A DNA stretch of 64,000 bases from Muricea muricata. Its lineage: Eukaryota; Cnidaria; Anthozoa; Malacalcyonacea; Plexauridae. The notes under the pieces were generated by a model that worked only from the letters and a program-made list of their open reading frames with translations, made no database searches and had not been told where the DNA came from. Position 1 is the stretch's first letter. Each line of letters starts with the position of its first letter. Location of the stretch: positions 1 to 64,000 of the forward strand of contig OY979731.1 in assembly GCA_963855995.1 (NCBI GenBank), written 5' to 3'. This document shows positions 23,977-36,887 of this stretch, in pieces. The position numbers and the translations under genes were made by a program.

Positions 23977-26900
23977 CGGTGTTAATGCACCACAATCTTT
24001 GCAAGCAGCAGAGGCTAACGTACATATATACAAACGGTGATTCTATACTATCGATGGTCGAATTCGATTCTGGAATTCCAGGGTTTTAGCACTCATGGTC
24101 TGGGGGCCGCTTCTACCCTCCCCTAACAGTTTGAATTCGGGCCAGGGATGGTGGATACAAGGCGAAGGCAGTCAATTGGGTGTTAATGTTGGCGACAACA
24201 ACGTCCAATTCCGCCAGGGCGCCAAATGTCCAAAGCCATCTTTTATAACAATACTTGGTCCATTTCACCATGGTTATGCTCTCTTTTTTAGGCGACAATG
24301 TTAAATACCGTTTTCAAACACGGTTTGTTGATTGTTGTGCTGTGTCGTAGTGGTCGAGGTGAATGTCTTCCATGCCGCAGTTTGGGGTTCGAATCCCGGC
24401 GACGTCTATTTTATACTTTTGAGTCAAAAGTGGTTTTTTTTGAGTTTTTTTCTTTATAATTAAGGTCAGGGTTAGTGTTAGGGTTATTTTTGGGGTTGAT
24501 TGACAATAATATTACTGCAAAAAAAATTTTTTTAAGCACCTCTAGACTCTTAAATTCAGGTATTGCAAAAAGCGTGACGCCATGGTACGTCACGTTTCCG
24601 CGGTGTTAATGCACCACAATCTTTGCAAGCAGCAGAGGCTAACGTACATATATACAAACGGTGATTCTATACTATCGATGGTCGAATTCGATTCTGGAAT
24701 TCCAGGGTTTTAGCACTCATGGTCTGGGGGCCGCTTCTACCCTCCCCTAACAGTTTGAATTCGGGCCAGGGATGGTGGATACAAGGCGAAGGCAGTCAAT
24801 TGGGTGTTAATGTTGGCGACAACAACGTCCAATTCCGCCAGGGCGCCAAATGTCCAAAGCCATCTTTTATAACAATACTTGGTCCATTTCACCATGGTTA
24901 TGCTCTCTTTTTTAGGCGACAATGTTAAATACCGTTTTCAAACACGGTTTGTTGATTGTTGTGCTGTGTCGTAGTGGTCGAGGTGAATGTCTTCCATGCC
25001 GCAGTTTGGGGTTCGAATCCCGGCGACGTCTATTTTATACTTTTGAGTCAAAAGTGGTTTTTTTTGAGTTTTTTTCTTTATAATTAAGGTCAGGGTTAGT
25101 GTTAGGGTTATTTTTGGGGTTGATTGACAATAATATTACTGCAAAAAAAATTTTTTTAAGCACCTCTAGACTCTTAAATTCAGGTATTGCAAAAAGCGTG
25201 ACGCCATGGTACGTCACGTTTCCGCGGTGTTAATGCACCACAATCTTTGCAAGCAGCAGAGGCTAACGTACATATATACAAACGGTGATTCTATACTATC
25301 GATGGTCGAATTCGAATCTGGAATTTCAGGGTTTTAGCACTTATGGTCTGGGGGCCGCTTTTACCCTCCCCTAACAGTTCGAACTCGGGCCAGGGATGGT
25401 GGATACAAGGCGAAGGCAGTCAATTGGATGTTAATGAATTGGACAACAACGTCCAATTCAGCCAGGGCGCCAAATGTCCAAAGCCATCTTTTATAACAAT
25501 ACTCTGTCCATTTCACCATGGTTATGCTCTCTTTTTAAGCGACAATGTTAAATACCGTTTTCAAACACGGTTTGTTGATTGTTGTGCTGTGTCGTAGTGG
25601 TCAAGGTAAATGTCTTCCATGCCGCAGTTTGGGGTTCGAATCCCATCGACGTCTATTTTATACTTTTGAGTCAAAGTTGTTTTTTTTTTAGTTTTTTTCT
25701 TTATAATTAAGGTCAGGGTTAGTGTTAGGGTTATTTTTGGGGTTGATTGACAATAATATTAATGCAAAAAAATTTTTTTAAGCTTCTCTAGACTCTTAAA
25801 TTCAGGTATTGCAAAAAGCGTGACGCGATGGTACGTCACGTTTCCGCGGTGTTAATGCACCACAATCTTTGCAAGCAGCAGAGGCTAACGTACATATATA
25901 CAAACGGTGATTCTATACTATCGATGGTCGAATTCGAATCTGGAATTCCAGGGTTTTAGCACTTATGGTCTGGGGGCCGCTTCTACCCTCCCCTAACAGT
26001 TCGAATTCGGGCCAGGGATGGTGGGTATTAGGCGAAGGCAGTCAATTGGATGTTAATGTTGGCGACAACAACGTCCAATTCCGCCAGGGCGCCAAATGTC
26101 CAAAGCCATCTTTTATAACAATACTCTGTCCATTTCACCATGGTTATGCTCTCTTTTTTAAGCGACAATGTTAAATACCGTTTTCAAACACGGTTTGTTG
26201 ATTGTTGTGCTGTGTCGTAGTGGTCAAGGTAAATGTCTTCCATGCCGCAGTTTGGGGTTCGAATCCCGGCGACGTCTATTATATGCTTTTGAGTCAAAGT
26301 TTTTTTTTTTGAGTTTTTTTCTTTATAATTAAGGTCAGGGTTAGTGTTAGGGTTATTTTGGGGGTTGATTGACAATAATATTAATGCAAAAAAATTTTTT
26401 TAAGCACCTCTAGACTCTTAAATTAAGGTATTGCAAAAAGCGTGACGCGATGGTACGTCACGTTTCCGCGGTGTTAATGCACCACAATCTTTGCAAGCAG
26501 CAGAGGCTAACGTACATATATACAAACGGTGATTCTATACTATCGATGGTCGAATTCGATTCTGGAATTCCAGGGTTTTAGCACTTATGGTCTGGGGGCC
26601 GCTTCTACCCTCCCCTAACAGTTCGAATTCGGGCCAGGGATGGTGGATACAAGGCGAAGGCAGTCAATTGGGTGTTAATGTTGGCGACAACAACGTCCAA
26701 TTCCGCCAGGGCGCCAAATGTCCAAAGCCATCTTTTATAACAATACTCTGTCCATTTCACCATGGTTATGCTCTCTTTTTTAAGCGACAATGTTAAATAC
26801 CGTTTTTAAACACGGTTTGTTGATTGTTGTGCTGTGTCGTAGTGGTCAAGGTAAATGTCTTCCATGCCGCAGTTTGGGGTTCGAATCCCGGCGACGTCTA

Positions 26901-28667
26901 TTTTATACTTTTAAGTCAAAGTTTTTTTTTTGAGTTTTTTTCTTTATAATTAAGGTCAGGGTTAGTGTTAGGGTTATTTTTGGGGTTGATTGACAATAAT
27001 ATTAATGCAAAAAAATTTTTTTAAGCACCTCTAGACTCTTAAATTCAGGTATTGCAAAAAGCGTGACGCGATGGTACGTCACGTTTCCGCGGTGTTAATG
27101 CACCACAATCTTTGCAAGCAGCAGAGGCTAACGTACATATATACAAACGGTGATTCTATACTATCGATGGTCGAATTCGAATCTGGAATTCCAGGGTTTT
27201 AGCACTCATGGTCTGGGGGCCGCTTCTACCCTCCCCTAACAGTTCGAATTCGGGCCAGGGATGGTGGATACAAGGCGAAGGCAGTCAATTGGATGTTAAT
27301 GTTGGCGACAACAACGTCCAATTCCGCCAGGGCGCCAAATGTCCAAAGCCATCTTTTATAGCAATACTTGGTCAATTTCACCATGGTTATGCTCTCTTTT
27401 TAAGCGACAATGTTAAATACCGTTTTCAAACACGGTTTGGTGATTGTTGTGCTGTGTCGTAGTGGTCAAGGTACATGTCTTCCATGCCGCAGTTTGGGGT
27501 TCGAATCCTGGCGACGTCTATTTTATACTTTTGAGTCAAAGTTTTTTTTTTTGAGTTTTTTTCTTTATAATTAAGGTCAGGGTTAGTGTTAGGGTTATTT
27601 TTATGGTTGATTGACAATAATATTAATGCAAAAAAATTTTTTTAAGCACCTCTAGACTCTTAAATTCAGGTATTGCAAAAAGCGTGACGCGATGGTACGT
27701 CACGTTTCCGCGGTGTTAATGCACCACAATCTTTGCAAGCAGCAGAGGCTAACGTACATATATACAAACGGTGATTCTATACTATCGATGGTCGAATTCG
27801 AATCTGGAATTCCAGGGCTTTAGCACTTATGGTCTGGGGGCCGCTTCCACCCTCCCCTAACAGTCCGAATTCGGGCCAGGGATGGTGGACACAAGGCGAA
27901 GGCAGTCAATTGGATGTTAATGTTGGCGACAACAACGTCCAATTCCGCCAGGGCGCCAAATGTCCAAAGCCATCTTTTATAGCAATACTTGGTCAATTTC
28001 ACCATGGTTATGCTCTCTTTTTAAGCGACAATGTTAAATACCGTTTTTAAACACGGTTTGGTGATTGTTGTGCTGTGTTCTAGTGGTCAAGGTAAATGTC
28101 TTCCATGCCGCAGTTTGGGGTTCGAATCCCGGCGACGTCTATTTTATACTTTTGAGTCAAAGTTTTTTTTTTGAGTTTTTTTCTTTATAATTAAGGTCAG
28201 GGTTAGTGTTAGGGTTATTTTTGGGGTTGATTGACAATAATATTAATGCAAAAAAATTTTTTTAAGCACCTCTAGACTCTTAAATTCAGGTATTGCAAAA
28301 AGCGTGACGCGATGGTACGTAACGTTTCCGCGGTGTTAATGCACCACAATCTTTGCAAGCAGCAGAGGCTAACGTACATATATACAAACGGTGATTCTAT
28401 ACTATCGATGGTCGAATTCGAATCTGGAATTCCAGGGTTTTAGCACTCATGGTCTGGGGGCCGCTCCTACCCTCCCCTAACAGTTCGAATTCGGGCCAGG
28501 GATGGTGGACACAAGGCGAAGGCAGTCAATTGGATGTTAATGTTGGCGACAACAACGTCCAATTCCGCCAGGGCGCCAAATGTCCAAAGCCATCTTTTAT
28601 AGCAATACTTGGTCAATTTCACCATGGTTATGCTCTCTTTTTAAGCGACAATGTTAAATACCGTTTT
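23977..28667 (+). repeat. Segmental duplication A, copy 2 (4.69 kb)
   Basis: Near-exact copy of 17139-21829, including private changes such as the perfect 26-nt inverted repeat, CCCATCGACG in the T arm, AAGCTTCTCTAG, TATTATATGC and TTTTTATGGTTG. Between the copies lie about 2.1 kb of similar monomers, where units at 22233 and 22854 form another close pair. Confidence 0.88.
25435..25460. other. Second copy of the templated inverted repeat
   Basis: Identical to 18597-18622 and 6838 bp downstream. It was carried by segmental duplication A rather than arising independently. Confidence 0.85.
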
Positions 28668-29690
28668 TAAACACGGTTTGGTGATTGTTGTGCTGTGTCG
28701 TAGTGATCAAGGTAAATGTCTTCCATGCCGCAGTTTGGGGTTCGAATCCCGGCGACGTCTATTTTATACTTTTGAGTCAAAGTTTTTTTTTTTGAGTTTT
28801 TTTCTTTATAATTAAGGTCAGGGTTAGTGTTAGGGTTATTTTTGGGGTTGATTGACAATAATATTAATGCAAAAAAATTTTTTTAAGCACCTCTAGACTC
28901 TTAAATTCAGGTATTGCAAAAAGCGTGACGCGATGGTACGTCACGTTTCCGCGGTGTTAATGCACCACAATCTTTGCAAGCAGCAGAGGCTAACGTACAT
29001 ATATACAAACGGTGATTCTATACTATCGATGGTCGAATTCGAATCTGGAATTCCAGGGTTTTAGCACTTATGGTCTGGGGGCCGCTTCTACCCTCCCCTA
29101 ACAGTTCGAATTCGGGCCAGGGATGGTGGATACAAGGCGAAGGCAGTCAATTGGATGTTAATGTTGGCGACAACAACGTCCAATTCCGCCAGGGCGCCAA
29201 ATGTCCAAAGCCATCTTTTATAACAATACTCTGTCCATTTCACCATGGTTATGCTCTCTTTTTAAGCGACAATGTTAAATACCGTTTTCAAACACGGTTT
29301 GTTGATTGTTGTGCTGTGTCGTAGTGGTCAAGGTAAATGTCTTCCATGCCGCAGTTTGGGGTTCGAATCCCGGCGACGTCTATTTTATACTTTTGAGTCA
29401 AAGTTTTTTTTTTTGAGTTTTTTTCTTTATAATTAAGGTCAGGGTTAGTGTTAGGGTTATTTTTGGGGTTGATTGACAATAATATTAATGCAAAAAAATT
29501 TTTTTAAGCACCTCTAGACTCTTAAATTCAGGTATTGCAAAAAGCGTGACGCGATGGTACGTCACGTTTCCGCGGTGTTAATGCACCACAATCTTTGCAA
29601 GCAGCAGAGGCTAACGTACATATATACAAACGGTGATTCTATACTATCGATGGTCGAATTCGAATCTGGAATTCCAGGGTTTTAGCACTT

Positions 29691-32600
29691 ATGGTCTGGG
29701 GGCCGCTTCTACCCCCCCCCTAACAGTTCGAATTCGGGCCAGGGATGGTGGGTATTAGGCGAAGGCAGTCAATTGGATGTTAATGTTGGCGACAACAACG
29801 TCCAATTCCGCCAGGGCGCCAAATGTCCAAAGCCATCTTTTATAACAACACTCTGTCCATTTCACCATGGTTATGCTCTCTTTTTTAAGCGACAATGTTA
29901 AATACCGTTTTTAAACACGGTTTGTTGATTGTTGTGCTGTGTCGTAGTGGTCAAGGTAAATGTCTTCCATGCCGCAGTTTGGGGTTCGAATCCCGGCGAC
30001 GTCTATTTTATACTTTTGAGTCAAAGTTTTTTTTTTTGAGTTTTTTTCTTTATAATTAAGGTCAGGGTTAGTGTTAGGGTTATTTTTGGGGTTGATTGAC
30101 AATAATATTAATGCAAAAAAATTTTTTTAAGCACCTCTAGACTCTTAAATTCAGGTATTGCAAAAAGCGTGACGCGATGGTACGTCACGTTTCCGCGGTG
30201 TTAATGCACCACAATCTTTGCAAGCAGCAGAGGCTAACGTACATATATACAAACGGTGATTCTATACTATCGATGGTCGAATTCGAATCTGGAATTCCAG
30301 GGTTTTAGCACTTATGGTCTGGGGGCCGCTTCTACCCTCCCCTAACAGTTCGAATTCGGGCCAGGGATGGTGGATACAAGGCGAAGGCAGTCAATTGGAT
30401 GTTAATGTTGGCGACAACAACGTCCAATTCCGCCAGGGCGCCAAATGTCCAAAGCCATCTTTTATAACAATACTCTGTCCATTTCACCATGGTTATGCTC
30501 TCTTTTTAAGCGACAATGTTAAATACCGTTTTCAAACACGGTTTGTTGATTGTTGTGCTGTGTCGTAGTGGTCAAGGTAAATGTCTTCCATGCCGCAGTT
30601 TGGGGTTCGAATCCCGGCGACGTCTATTTTATACTTTTGAGTCAAAGTTTTTTTTTTTGAGTTTTTTTCTTTATAATTAAGGTCAGGGTTAGTGTTAGGG
30701 TTATTTTTGGGGTTGATTGACAATAATATTAATGCAAAAAAATTTTTTTAAGCACCTCTAGACTCTTAAATTCAGGTATTGCAAAAAGCGTGACGCGATG
30801 GTACGTCACGTTTCCGCGGTGTTAATGCACCACAATCTTTGCAAGCAGCAGAGGCTAACGTACATATATACAAACGGTGATTCTATACTATCGATGGTCG
30901 AATTCGAATCTGGAATTCCAGGGTTTTAGCACTTATGGTCTGGGGGCCGCTTCTACCCCCCCCTAACAGTTCGAATTCGGGCCAGGGATGGTGGGTATTA
31001 GGCGAAGGCAGTCAATTGGATGTTAATGTTGGCGACAACAACGTCCAATTCCGCCAGGGCGCCAAATGTCCAAAGCCATCTTTTATAACAACACTCTGTC
31101 CATTTCACCATGGTTATGCTCTCTTTTTTAAGCGACAATGTTAAATACCGTTTTTAAACACGGTTTGTTGATTGTTGTGCTGTGTCGTAGTGGTCAAGGT
31201 AAATGTCTTCCATGCCGCAGTTTGGGGTTCGAATCCCGGCGACGTCTATTTTATACTTTTGAGTCAAAGTTTTTTTTTTTGAGTTTTTTTCTTTATAATT
31301 AAGGTCAGGGTTAGTGTTAGGGTTATTTTTGGGGTTGATTGACAATAATATTAATGCAAAAAAATTTTTTTAAGCACCTCTAGACTCTTAAATTCAGGTA
31401 TTGCAAAAAGCGTGACGCGATGGTACGTCACGTTTCCGCGGTGTTAATGCACCACAATCTTTGCAAGCAGCAGAGGCTAACGTACATATATACAAACGGT
31501 GATTCTATACTATCGATGGTCGAATTCGAATCTGGAATTCCAGGGTTTTAGCACTTATGGTCTGGGGGCCGCTTCTACCCCCCCCTAACAGTTCGAATTC
31601 GGGCCAGGGATGGTGGGTATTAGGCGAAGGCAGTCAATTGGATGTTAATGTTGGCGACAACAACGTCCAATTCCGCCAGGGCGCCAAATGTCCAAAGCCA
31701 TCTTTTATAACAACACTCTGTCCATTTCACCATGGTTATGCTCTCTTTTTTAAGCGACAATGTTAAATACCGTTTTCAAACACGGTTTGTTGATTGTTGT
31801 GCTGTGTCGTAGTGGTCAAGGTAAATGTCTTCCATGCCGCAGTTTGGGGTTCGAATCCCGGCGACGTCTATTTTATACTTTTGAGTCAAAGTTTTTTTTT
31901 TTGAGTTTTTTTCTTTATAATTAAGGTCAGGGTTAGTGTTAGGGTTATTTTTGGGGTTGATTGACAATAATATTAATGCAAAAAAATTTTTTTAAGCACC
32001 TCTAGACTCTTAAATTCAGGTATTGCAAAAAGCGTGACGCGATGGTACGTCACGTTTCCGCGGTGTTAATGCACCACAATCTTTGCAAGCAGCAGAGGCT
32101 AACGTACATATATACAAACGGTGATTCTATACTATCGATGGTCGAATTCGAATCTGGAATTCCAGGGTTTTAGCACTTATGGTCTGGGGGCCGCTTCTAC
32201 CCCCCCCCTAACAGTTCGAATTCGGGCCAGGGATGGTGGGTATTAGGCGAAGGCAGTCAATTGGATGTTAATGTTGGCGACAACAACGTCCAATTCCGCC
32301 AGGGCGCCAAATGTCCAAAGCCATCTTTTATAACAACACTCTGTCCATTTCACCATGGTTATGCTCTCTTTTTTAAGCGACAATGTTAAATACCGTTTTT
32401 AAACACGGTTTGTTGATTGTTGTGCTGTGTCGTAGTGGTCAAGGTAAATGTCTTCCATGCCGCAGTTTGGGGTTCGAATCCCGGCGACGTCTATTATATA
32501 CTTTTGAGTCAAAGTTTTTTTTTTTGAGTTTTTTTCTTTATAATTAAGGTCAGGGTTAGTGTTAGGGTTATTTTTGGGGTTGATTGACAATAATATTAAT

Positions 32601-32830
32601 GCAAAAAAATTTTTTTAAGCACCTCTAGACTCTTAAATTCAGGTATTGCAAAAAGCGTGACGCGATGGTACGTCACGTTTCCGCGGTGTTAATGCACCAC
32701 AATCTTTGCAAGCAGCAGAGGCTAACGTACATATATACAAACGGTGATTCTATACTATCGATGGTCGAATTCGATTCTGGAATTCCAGGGTTTTAGCACT
32801 TATGGTCTGGGGGCCGCTTCTACCCCCCCC
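29691..32830 (+). repeat. Monomers with C8-C9 tract expansion
   Basis: The consensus TACCCTCCCC near the unit start has become an uninterrupted C run of 8 (30935, 31557 and 32802 units) or 9 (29691 and 32179 units). The T-to-C change made a homopolymer that then slipped. The C9 copies are frameshifted in the recurrent + strand frame. C8 also occurs alone at 4464 and 38388. Confidence 0.8.
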
Positions 32831-35800
32831 TAACAGTTCGAATTCGGGCCAGGGATGGTGGATACAAGGCGAAGGCAGTCAATTGGGTGTTAATGTTGGC
32901 GATGACAACGTCCAATTCCGCCAGGGCGCCAAATGTCCAAAGCCATCTTTTATAACAATACTCTGTCCATTTCACCATGGTTATGCTCTCTTTTTTAAGC
33001 GACAATGTTAAATACCGTTTTTAAACACGGTTTGTTGATTGTTGTGCTGTGTCGTAGTGGTCAAGGTAAATGTCTTCCATGCCGCAGTTTGGGGTTCGAA
33101 TCCCGGCGACGTCTATTTTATACTTTTAAGTCAAAGTTTTTTTTTTGAGTTTTTTTCTTTATAATTAAGGTCAGGGTTAGTGTTAGGGTTATTTTTGGGG
33201 TTGATTGACAATAATATTAATGCAAAAAAATTTTTTTAAGCACCTCTAGACTCTTAAATTCAGGTATTGCAAAAAGCGTGACGCGATGGTACGTCACGTT
33301 TCCGCGGTGTTAATGCACCACAATCTTTGCAAGCAGCAGAGGCTAACGTACATATATACAAACGGTGATTCTATACTATCGATGGTCGAATTCGAATCTG
33401 GAATTCCAGGGTTTTAGCACTCATGGTCTGGGGGCCGCTTCTACCCTCCCCTAACAGTTCGAATTCGGGCCAGGGATGGTGGATACAAGGCGAAGGCAGT
33501 CAATTGGATGTTAAAGTTGGCGACAACAACGTCCAATTCCGCCAGGGCGCCAAATGTCCAAAGCCATCTTTTATAGCAATACTTGGTCAATTTCACCATG
33601 GTTATGCTCTCTTTTTAAGCGACAATGTTAAATACCGTTTTCAAACACGGTTTAGTGATTGTTGTGCTGTGTCGTAGTGGTCAAGGTAAATGTCTTCCAT
33701 GCCGCAGTTTGGGGTTCGAATCCCGGCGACGTCTATTTTATACTTTTGAGTCAAAGTTTTTTTTTTTGAGTTTTTTTCTTTATAATTAAGGTCAGGGTTA
33801 GTGTTAGGGTTATTTTTGGGGTTGATTGACAATAATATTAATGCAAAAAAATTTTTTTAAGCACCTCTAGACTCTTAAATTCAGGTATTGCAAAAAGCGT
33901 GACGCGATGGTACGTCACGTTTCCGCGGTGTTAATGCACCACAATCTTTGCAAGCAGCAGAGGCTAACGTACATATATACAAACGGTGATTCTATACTAT
34001 CGATGGTCGAATTCGAATCTGGAATTCCAGGGCTTTAGCACTTATGGTCTGGGGGCCGCTTCTACCCTCCCCTAACAGTCCGAATTCGGGCCAGGGATGG
34101 TGGACACAAGGCGAAGGCAGTCAATTGGATGTTAATGTTGGCGACAACAACGTCCAATTCCGCCAGGGCGCCAAATGTCCAAAGCCATCTTTTATAGCAA
34201 TACTTGGTCAATTTCACCATGGTTATGCTCTCTTTTTAAGCGACAATGTTAAATACCGTTTTTAAACACGGTTTGTTGATTGTTGTGCTGTGTCGTAGTG
34301 GTCAAGGTAAATGTCTTCCATGCCGCAGTTTGGGGTTCGAATCCCGGCGACGTCTATTTTATACTTTTGATTCAAAGTTTTTTTTTTGAGTTTTTTTCTT
34401 TATAATTAAGGTCAGGGTTAGTGTTAGGGTTATTTTTGGGGTTGATTGACAATAATATTAATGCAAAAAAATTTTTTTAAGCACCTCTAGACTCTTAAAT
34501 TCAGGTATTGCAAAAAGCGTGACGCGATGGTACGTCACGTTTCCGCGGTGTTAATGCACCACAATCTTTGCAAGCAGCAGAGGCTAACGTACATATATAC
34601 AAACGGTGATTCTATACTATCGATGGTCGAATTCGAATCTGGAATTCCAGGGTTTTAGCACTCATGGTCTGGGGGCCGCTTCTACCCTCCCCTAACAGTT
34701 CGAATTCGGGCCAGGGATGGTGGATACAAGGCGAAGGCAGTCAATTGGATGTTAATGTTGGCGACAACAACGTCCAATTCCGCCAGGGCGCCAAATGTCC
34801 AAAGCCATCTTTTATAGCAATACTTGGTCAATTTCACCATGGTTATGCTCTCTTTTTAAGCGACAATGTTAAATACCGTTTTCAAACACGGTTTGGTGAT
34901 TGTTGTGCTGTGTCGTAGTGGTCAAGGTAAATGTCTTCCATGCCGCAGTTTGGGGTTCGAATCCCGGCGACGTCTATTTTATACTTTTGAGTCAAAGTTT
35001 TTTTTTTGAGTTTTTTTCTTTATAATTAAGGTCAGGGTTAGTGTTAGGGTTATTTTTGGAGTTGATTGACAATAATATTAATGCAAAAAAATTTTTTTAA
35101 GCACCTCTAGACTCTTAAATTCAGGTATTGCAAAAAGCGTGACGCGATGGTGCGTAACGTTTCCGCGGTGTTAATGCACCACAATCTTTGCAAGCAGCAG
35201 AGGCTAACGTACATATATACAAACGGTGATTCTATACTATCGATGGTCGAATTCGAATCTGGAATTCCAGGGTTTTAGCACTTATGGTCTGGGGGCCGCT
35301 TCTACCCTCCCCTAACAGTTCGAATTCGGGCCAGGGATGGTGGATACAAGGCGAAGGCAGTCAATTGGATGTTAATGTTGGCGACAACAACGTCCAATTC
35401 CGCCAGGGCGCCAAATGTCCAAAGCCATCTTTTATAGCAATACTTGGTCAATTTCACCATGGTTATGCTCTCTTTTTAAGCGACAATGTTAAATACCGTT
35501 TTTAAACACGGTTTGGTGATTGTTGTGCTGTGTCGTAGTGGTCAAGGTAAATGTCTTCCATGCCGCAGTTTGGGGTTCGAATCCCGGCGACGTCTATTTT
35601 ATACTTTTGAGTCAAAGTTTTTTTTTTGAGTTTTTTTCTTTATAATTAAGGTCAGGGTTAGTGTTAGGGTTATTTTTGGGGTTGATTGACAATAATATTA
35701 ATGCAAAAAAATTTTTTTAAGCACCTCTAGACTCTTAAATTCAGGTATTGCAAAAAGCGTGACGCGATGGTACGTAACGTTTCCGCGGTGTTAATGCACC

Positions 35801-36603
35801 ACAATCTTTGCAAGCAGCAGAGGCTAACGTACATATATACAAACGGTGATTCTATACTATCGATGGTCGAATTCGAATCTGGAATTCCAGGGTTTTAGCA
35901 CCTATGGTCTGGGGGCCGCTTCTACCCTCCCCTAACAGTTCGAATTCGGGCCAGGGATGGTGGATACAAGGCGAAGGCAGTCAAATGGATGTTAATGTTG
36001 GCGACAACAACGTCCAATTCCGCCAGGGCGCCAAATGTCCAAAGCCATCTTTTATAGCAATACTTGGTCAATTTCACCATGGTTATGCTCTCTTTTTAAG
36101 CGACAATGTTAAATACCGTTTTCAAACACGGTTTGGTGATTGTTGTGCTGTGTCGTAGTGATCAAGGTAAATGTCTTCCATGCCGCAGTTTGGGGTTCGA
36201 ATCCCGGCGACGTCTATTTAATACTTTTGAGTGAAAGTTTTTTTTTTTGAGTTTTTTTCTTTATAATTAAGGTCAGGGTTAGTGTTAGGGTTATTTTTGG
36301 GGTTGATTGACAATAATATTAATGCAAAAAAATTTTTTTAAGCACCTCTAGACTCTTAAATTCAGGTATTGCAAAAAGCGTGACGCGATGGTACGTCACG
36401 TTTCCGCGGTGTTAATGCACCACAATCTTTGCAAGCAGCAGAGGCTAACGTACATATATACAAACGGTGATTCTATACTATCGATGGTCGAATTCGAATC
36501 TGGAATTCCAGGGTTTTAGCACTTATGGTCTGGGGGCCGCTTCTACCCTCCCCTAACAGTTCGAATTCGGGCCAGGGATGGTGGACACAAGGCGAAGGCA
36601 GTC

Positions 36604-36640
36604 AATTGGATGTTAATGTTGGCGACAACAACGTCCAATT
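36604..36640. other. 37-nt quasi-palindrome (hairpin-forming)
   Basis: AATTGGA at the left pairs with TCCAATT at the right. Inward, four more pairs form (one T-G wobble), then a 2x2 internal mismatch, then four more pairs (one wobble) around a GGC loop. Nearly the whole segment can fold as a hairpin in DNA or RNA. It is kept in most copies; two copies (18.6 and 25.4 kb) carry clustered changes that make a perfect inverted repeat. Confidence 0.75.
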
Positions 36641-36736
36641 CCGCCAGGGCGCCAAATGTCCAAAGCCATCTTTCATAGCAATACTTGGTCAATTTCACCA
36701 TGGTTATGCTCTCTTTTTAAGCGACAATGTTAAATA

Positions 36737-36752
36737 CCGTTTTCAAACACGG
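36737..36752. other. 16-bp near-palindrome immediately upstream of tRNA module
   Basis: CCGTTTTC and AAACACGG face each other with no loop. In copies with CCGTTTTT the match is 7 of 8 pairs. The T/C state at the eighth base splits the monomers into two groups and also decides whether the + strand open frame continues, so it is a useful subfamily marker. Confidence 0.6.
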
Positions 36753-36771
36753 TTTGGTGATTGTTGTGCTG

Positions 36772-36782
36772 TGTCGTAGTGG
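36772..36782 (+). promoter_or_regulatory. Pol III A box (TGTCGTAGTGG)
   Basis: It matches the type 2 Pol III A-box consensus TRGCNNAGYNGG closely, the main departure being T for G at the third base. Recurrent variants mark monomer lineages: TGTTCTAGTGG near 21.24, 22.48, 23.10 and 28.08 kb; TGTCGTACTGG near 2.85 and 5.34 kb; and GTGATC following AGT near 16.89, 28.70, 36.16 and 47.95 kb. Confidence 0.75.
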
Positions 36783-36814
36783 TCAAGGTAAATGTCTTCC
36801 ATGCCGCAGTTTGG

Positions 36815-36825
36815 GGTTCGAATCC
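36815..36825 (+). promoter_or_regulatory. Pol III B box (GGTTCGAATCC), perfect consensus
   Basis: It is an exact match to the TFIIIC-binding B-box consensus GGTTCGANTCC. It is intact in nearly all copies. Exceptions seen: ATCT at about 11.68 kb, GAGTTCG at 53581-53587, and the still acceptable TTCGAGTCC near 15.69 kb and TTCGATTCC near 56.78 and 63.71 kb. Copies near 18.80, 20.67, 25.64 and 27.51 kb are altered just downstream, in the T-stem/acceptor region. Confidence 0.85.
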
Positions 36826-36837
36826 CGGCGACGTCTA

Positions 36838-36879
36838 TTTTATACTTTTGAGTCAAAGTTTTTTTTTTTGAGTTTTTTT
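36838..36879 (+). terminator. Candidate Pol III terminator T-runs
   Basis: Just after the tRNA-like end come TTTT (36838-36841), TTTT (36846-36849), T11 (36859-36869) and T7 (36873-36879). Runs of four or more T on the coding strand end Pol III transcription in animals, so a transcript starting near the A box would be roughly 75-115 nt. The long T run varies by a base or two between copies and accounts for much of the 620-622 bp spread. Confidence 0.6.
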
Positions 36880-36887
36880 CTTTATAA

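Larger units (their letters stand above)
36765..36836 (+). pseudogene. tRNA-derived module (SINE-like Pol III head), reference copy
   Basis: The 72-nt block has the spacing of a tRNA: T8-G9, an A14-G15-T-G-G D-loop motif, a TTCGAAT T-loop (36817-36823) and a 3' acceptor-like end followed by T. The A box and B box are both clear and 43 nt apart. The cloverleaf is degraded: the 5' acceptor makes only two Watson-Crick pairs plus wobbles with the 3' side, the D and anticodon stems do not close, and the T stem has a G-G mismatch at pair 50-64. It is therefore a tRNA relic that keeps an internal promoter, not a working tRNA. Parts of the anticodon region resemble tRNA-Gly (TTCCA loop) and tRNA-His (CCGCAG), so I do not assign an isotype. 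The same module occurs in every monomer. Confidence 0.85.

Noticed and set aside
36550-36580. CENP-B box
   Set aside because: TTCGAATTCGGG has TTCG and CGGG separated by four bases instead of the seven of TTCGNNNNANNCGGG, and the required A is absent. The B-box region does not fit either.
36525-36779. Recurrent + strand frame of 69, 73 or 84 residues starting MVWGPLLPSP in many monomers
   Set aside because: Its end depends on a five- or six-T run and on T/C in CCGTTTTy. Several copies lack the ATG (ACG at 557, ATA at 5708, ATT at 48940, 50806 and 52672) or have a stop or frameshift (6951, 8194, 10059, 29691). It overlaps palindromes and runs into the tRNA-like module. No known domain or signal is visible.
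36765-36836. A functional tRNA gene
   Set aside because: Acceptor, D and anticodon stems do not pair, the T stem has a mismatch, and no isotype can be assigned reliably; only the internal promoter boxes are well kept.
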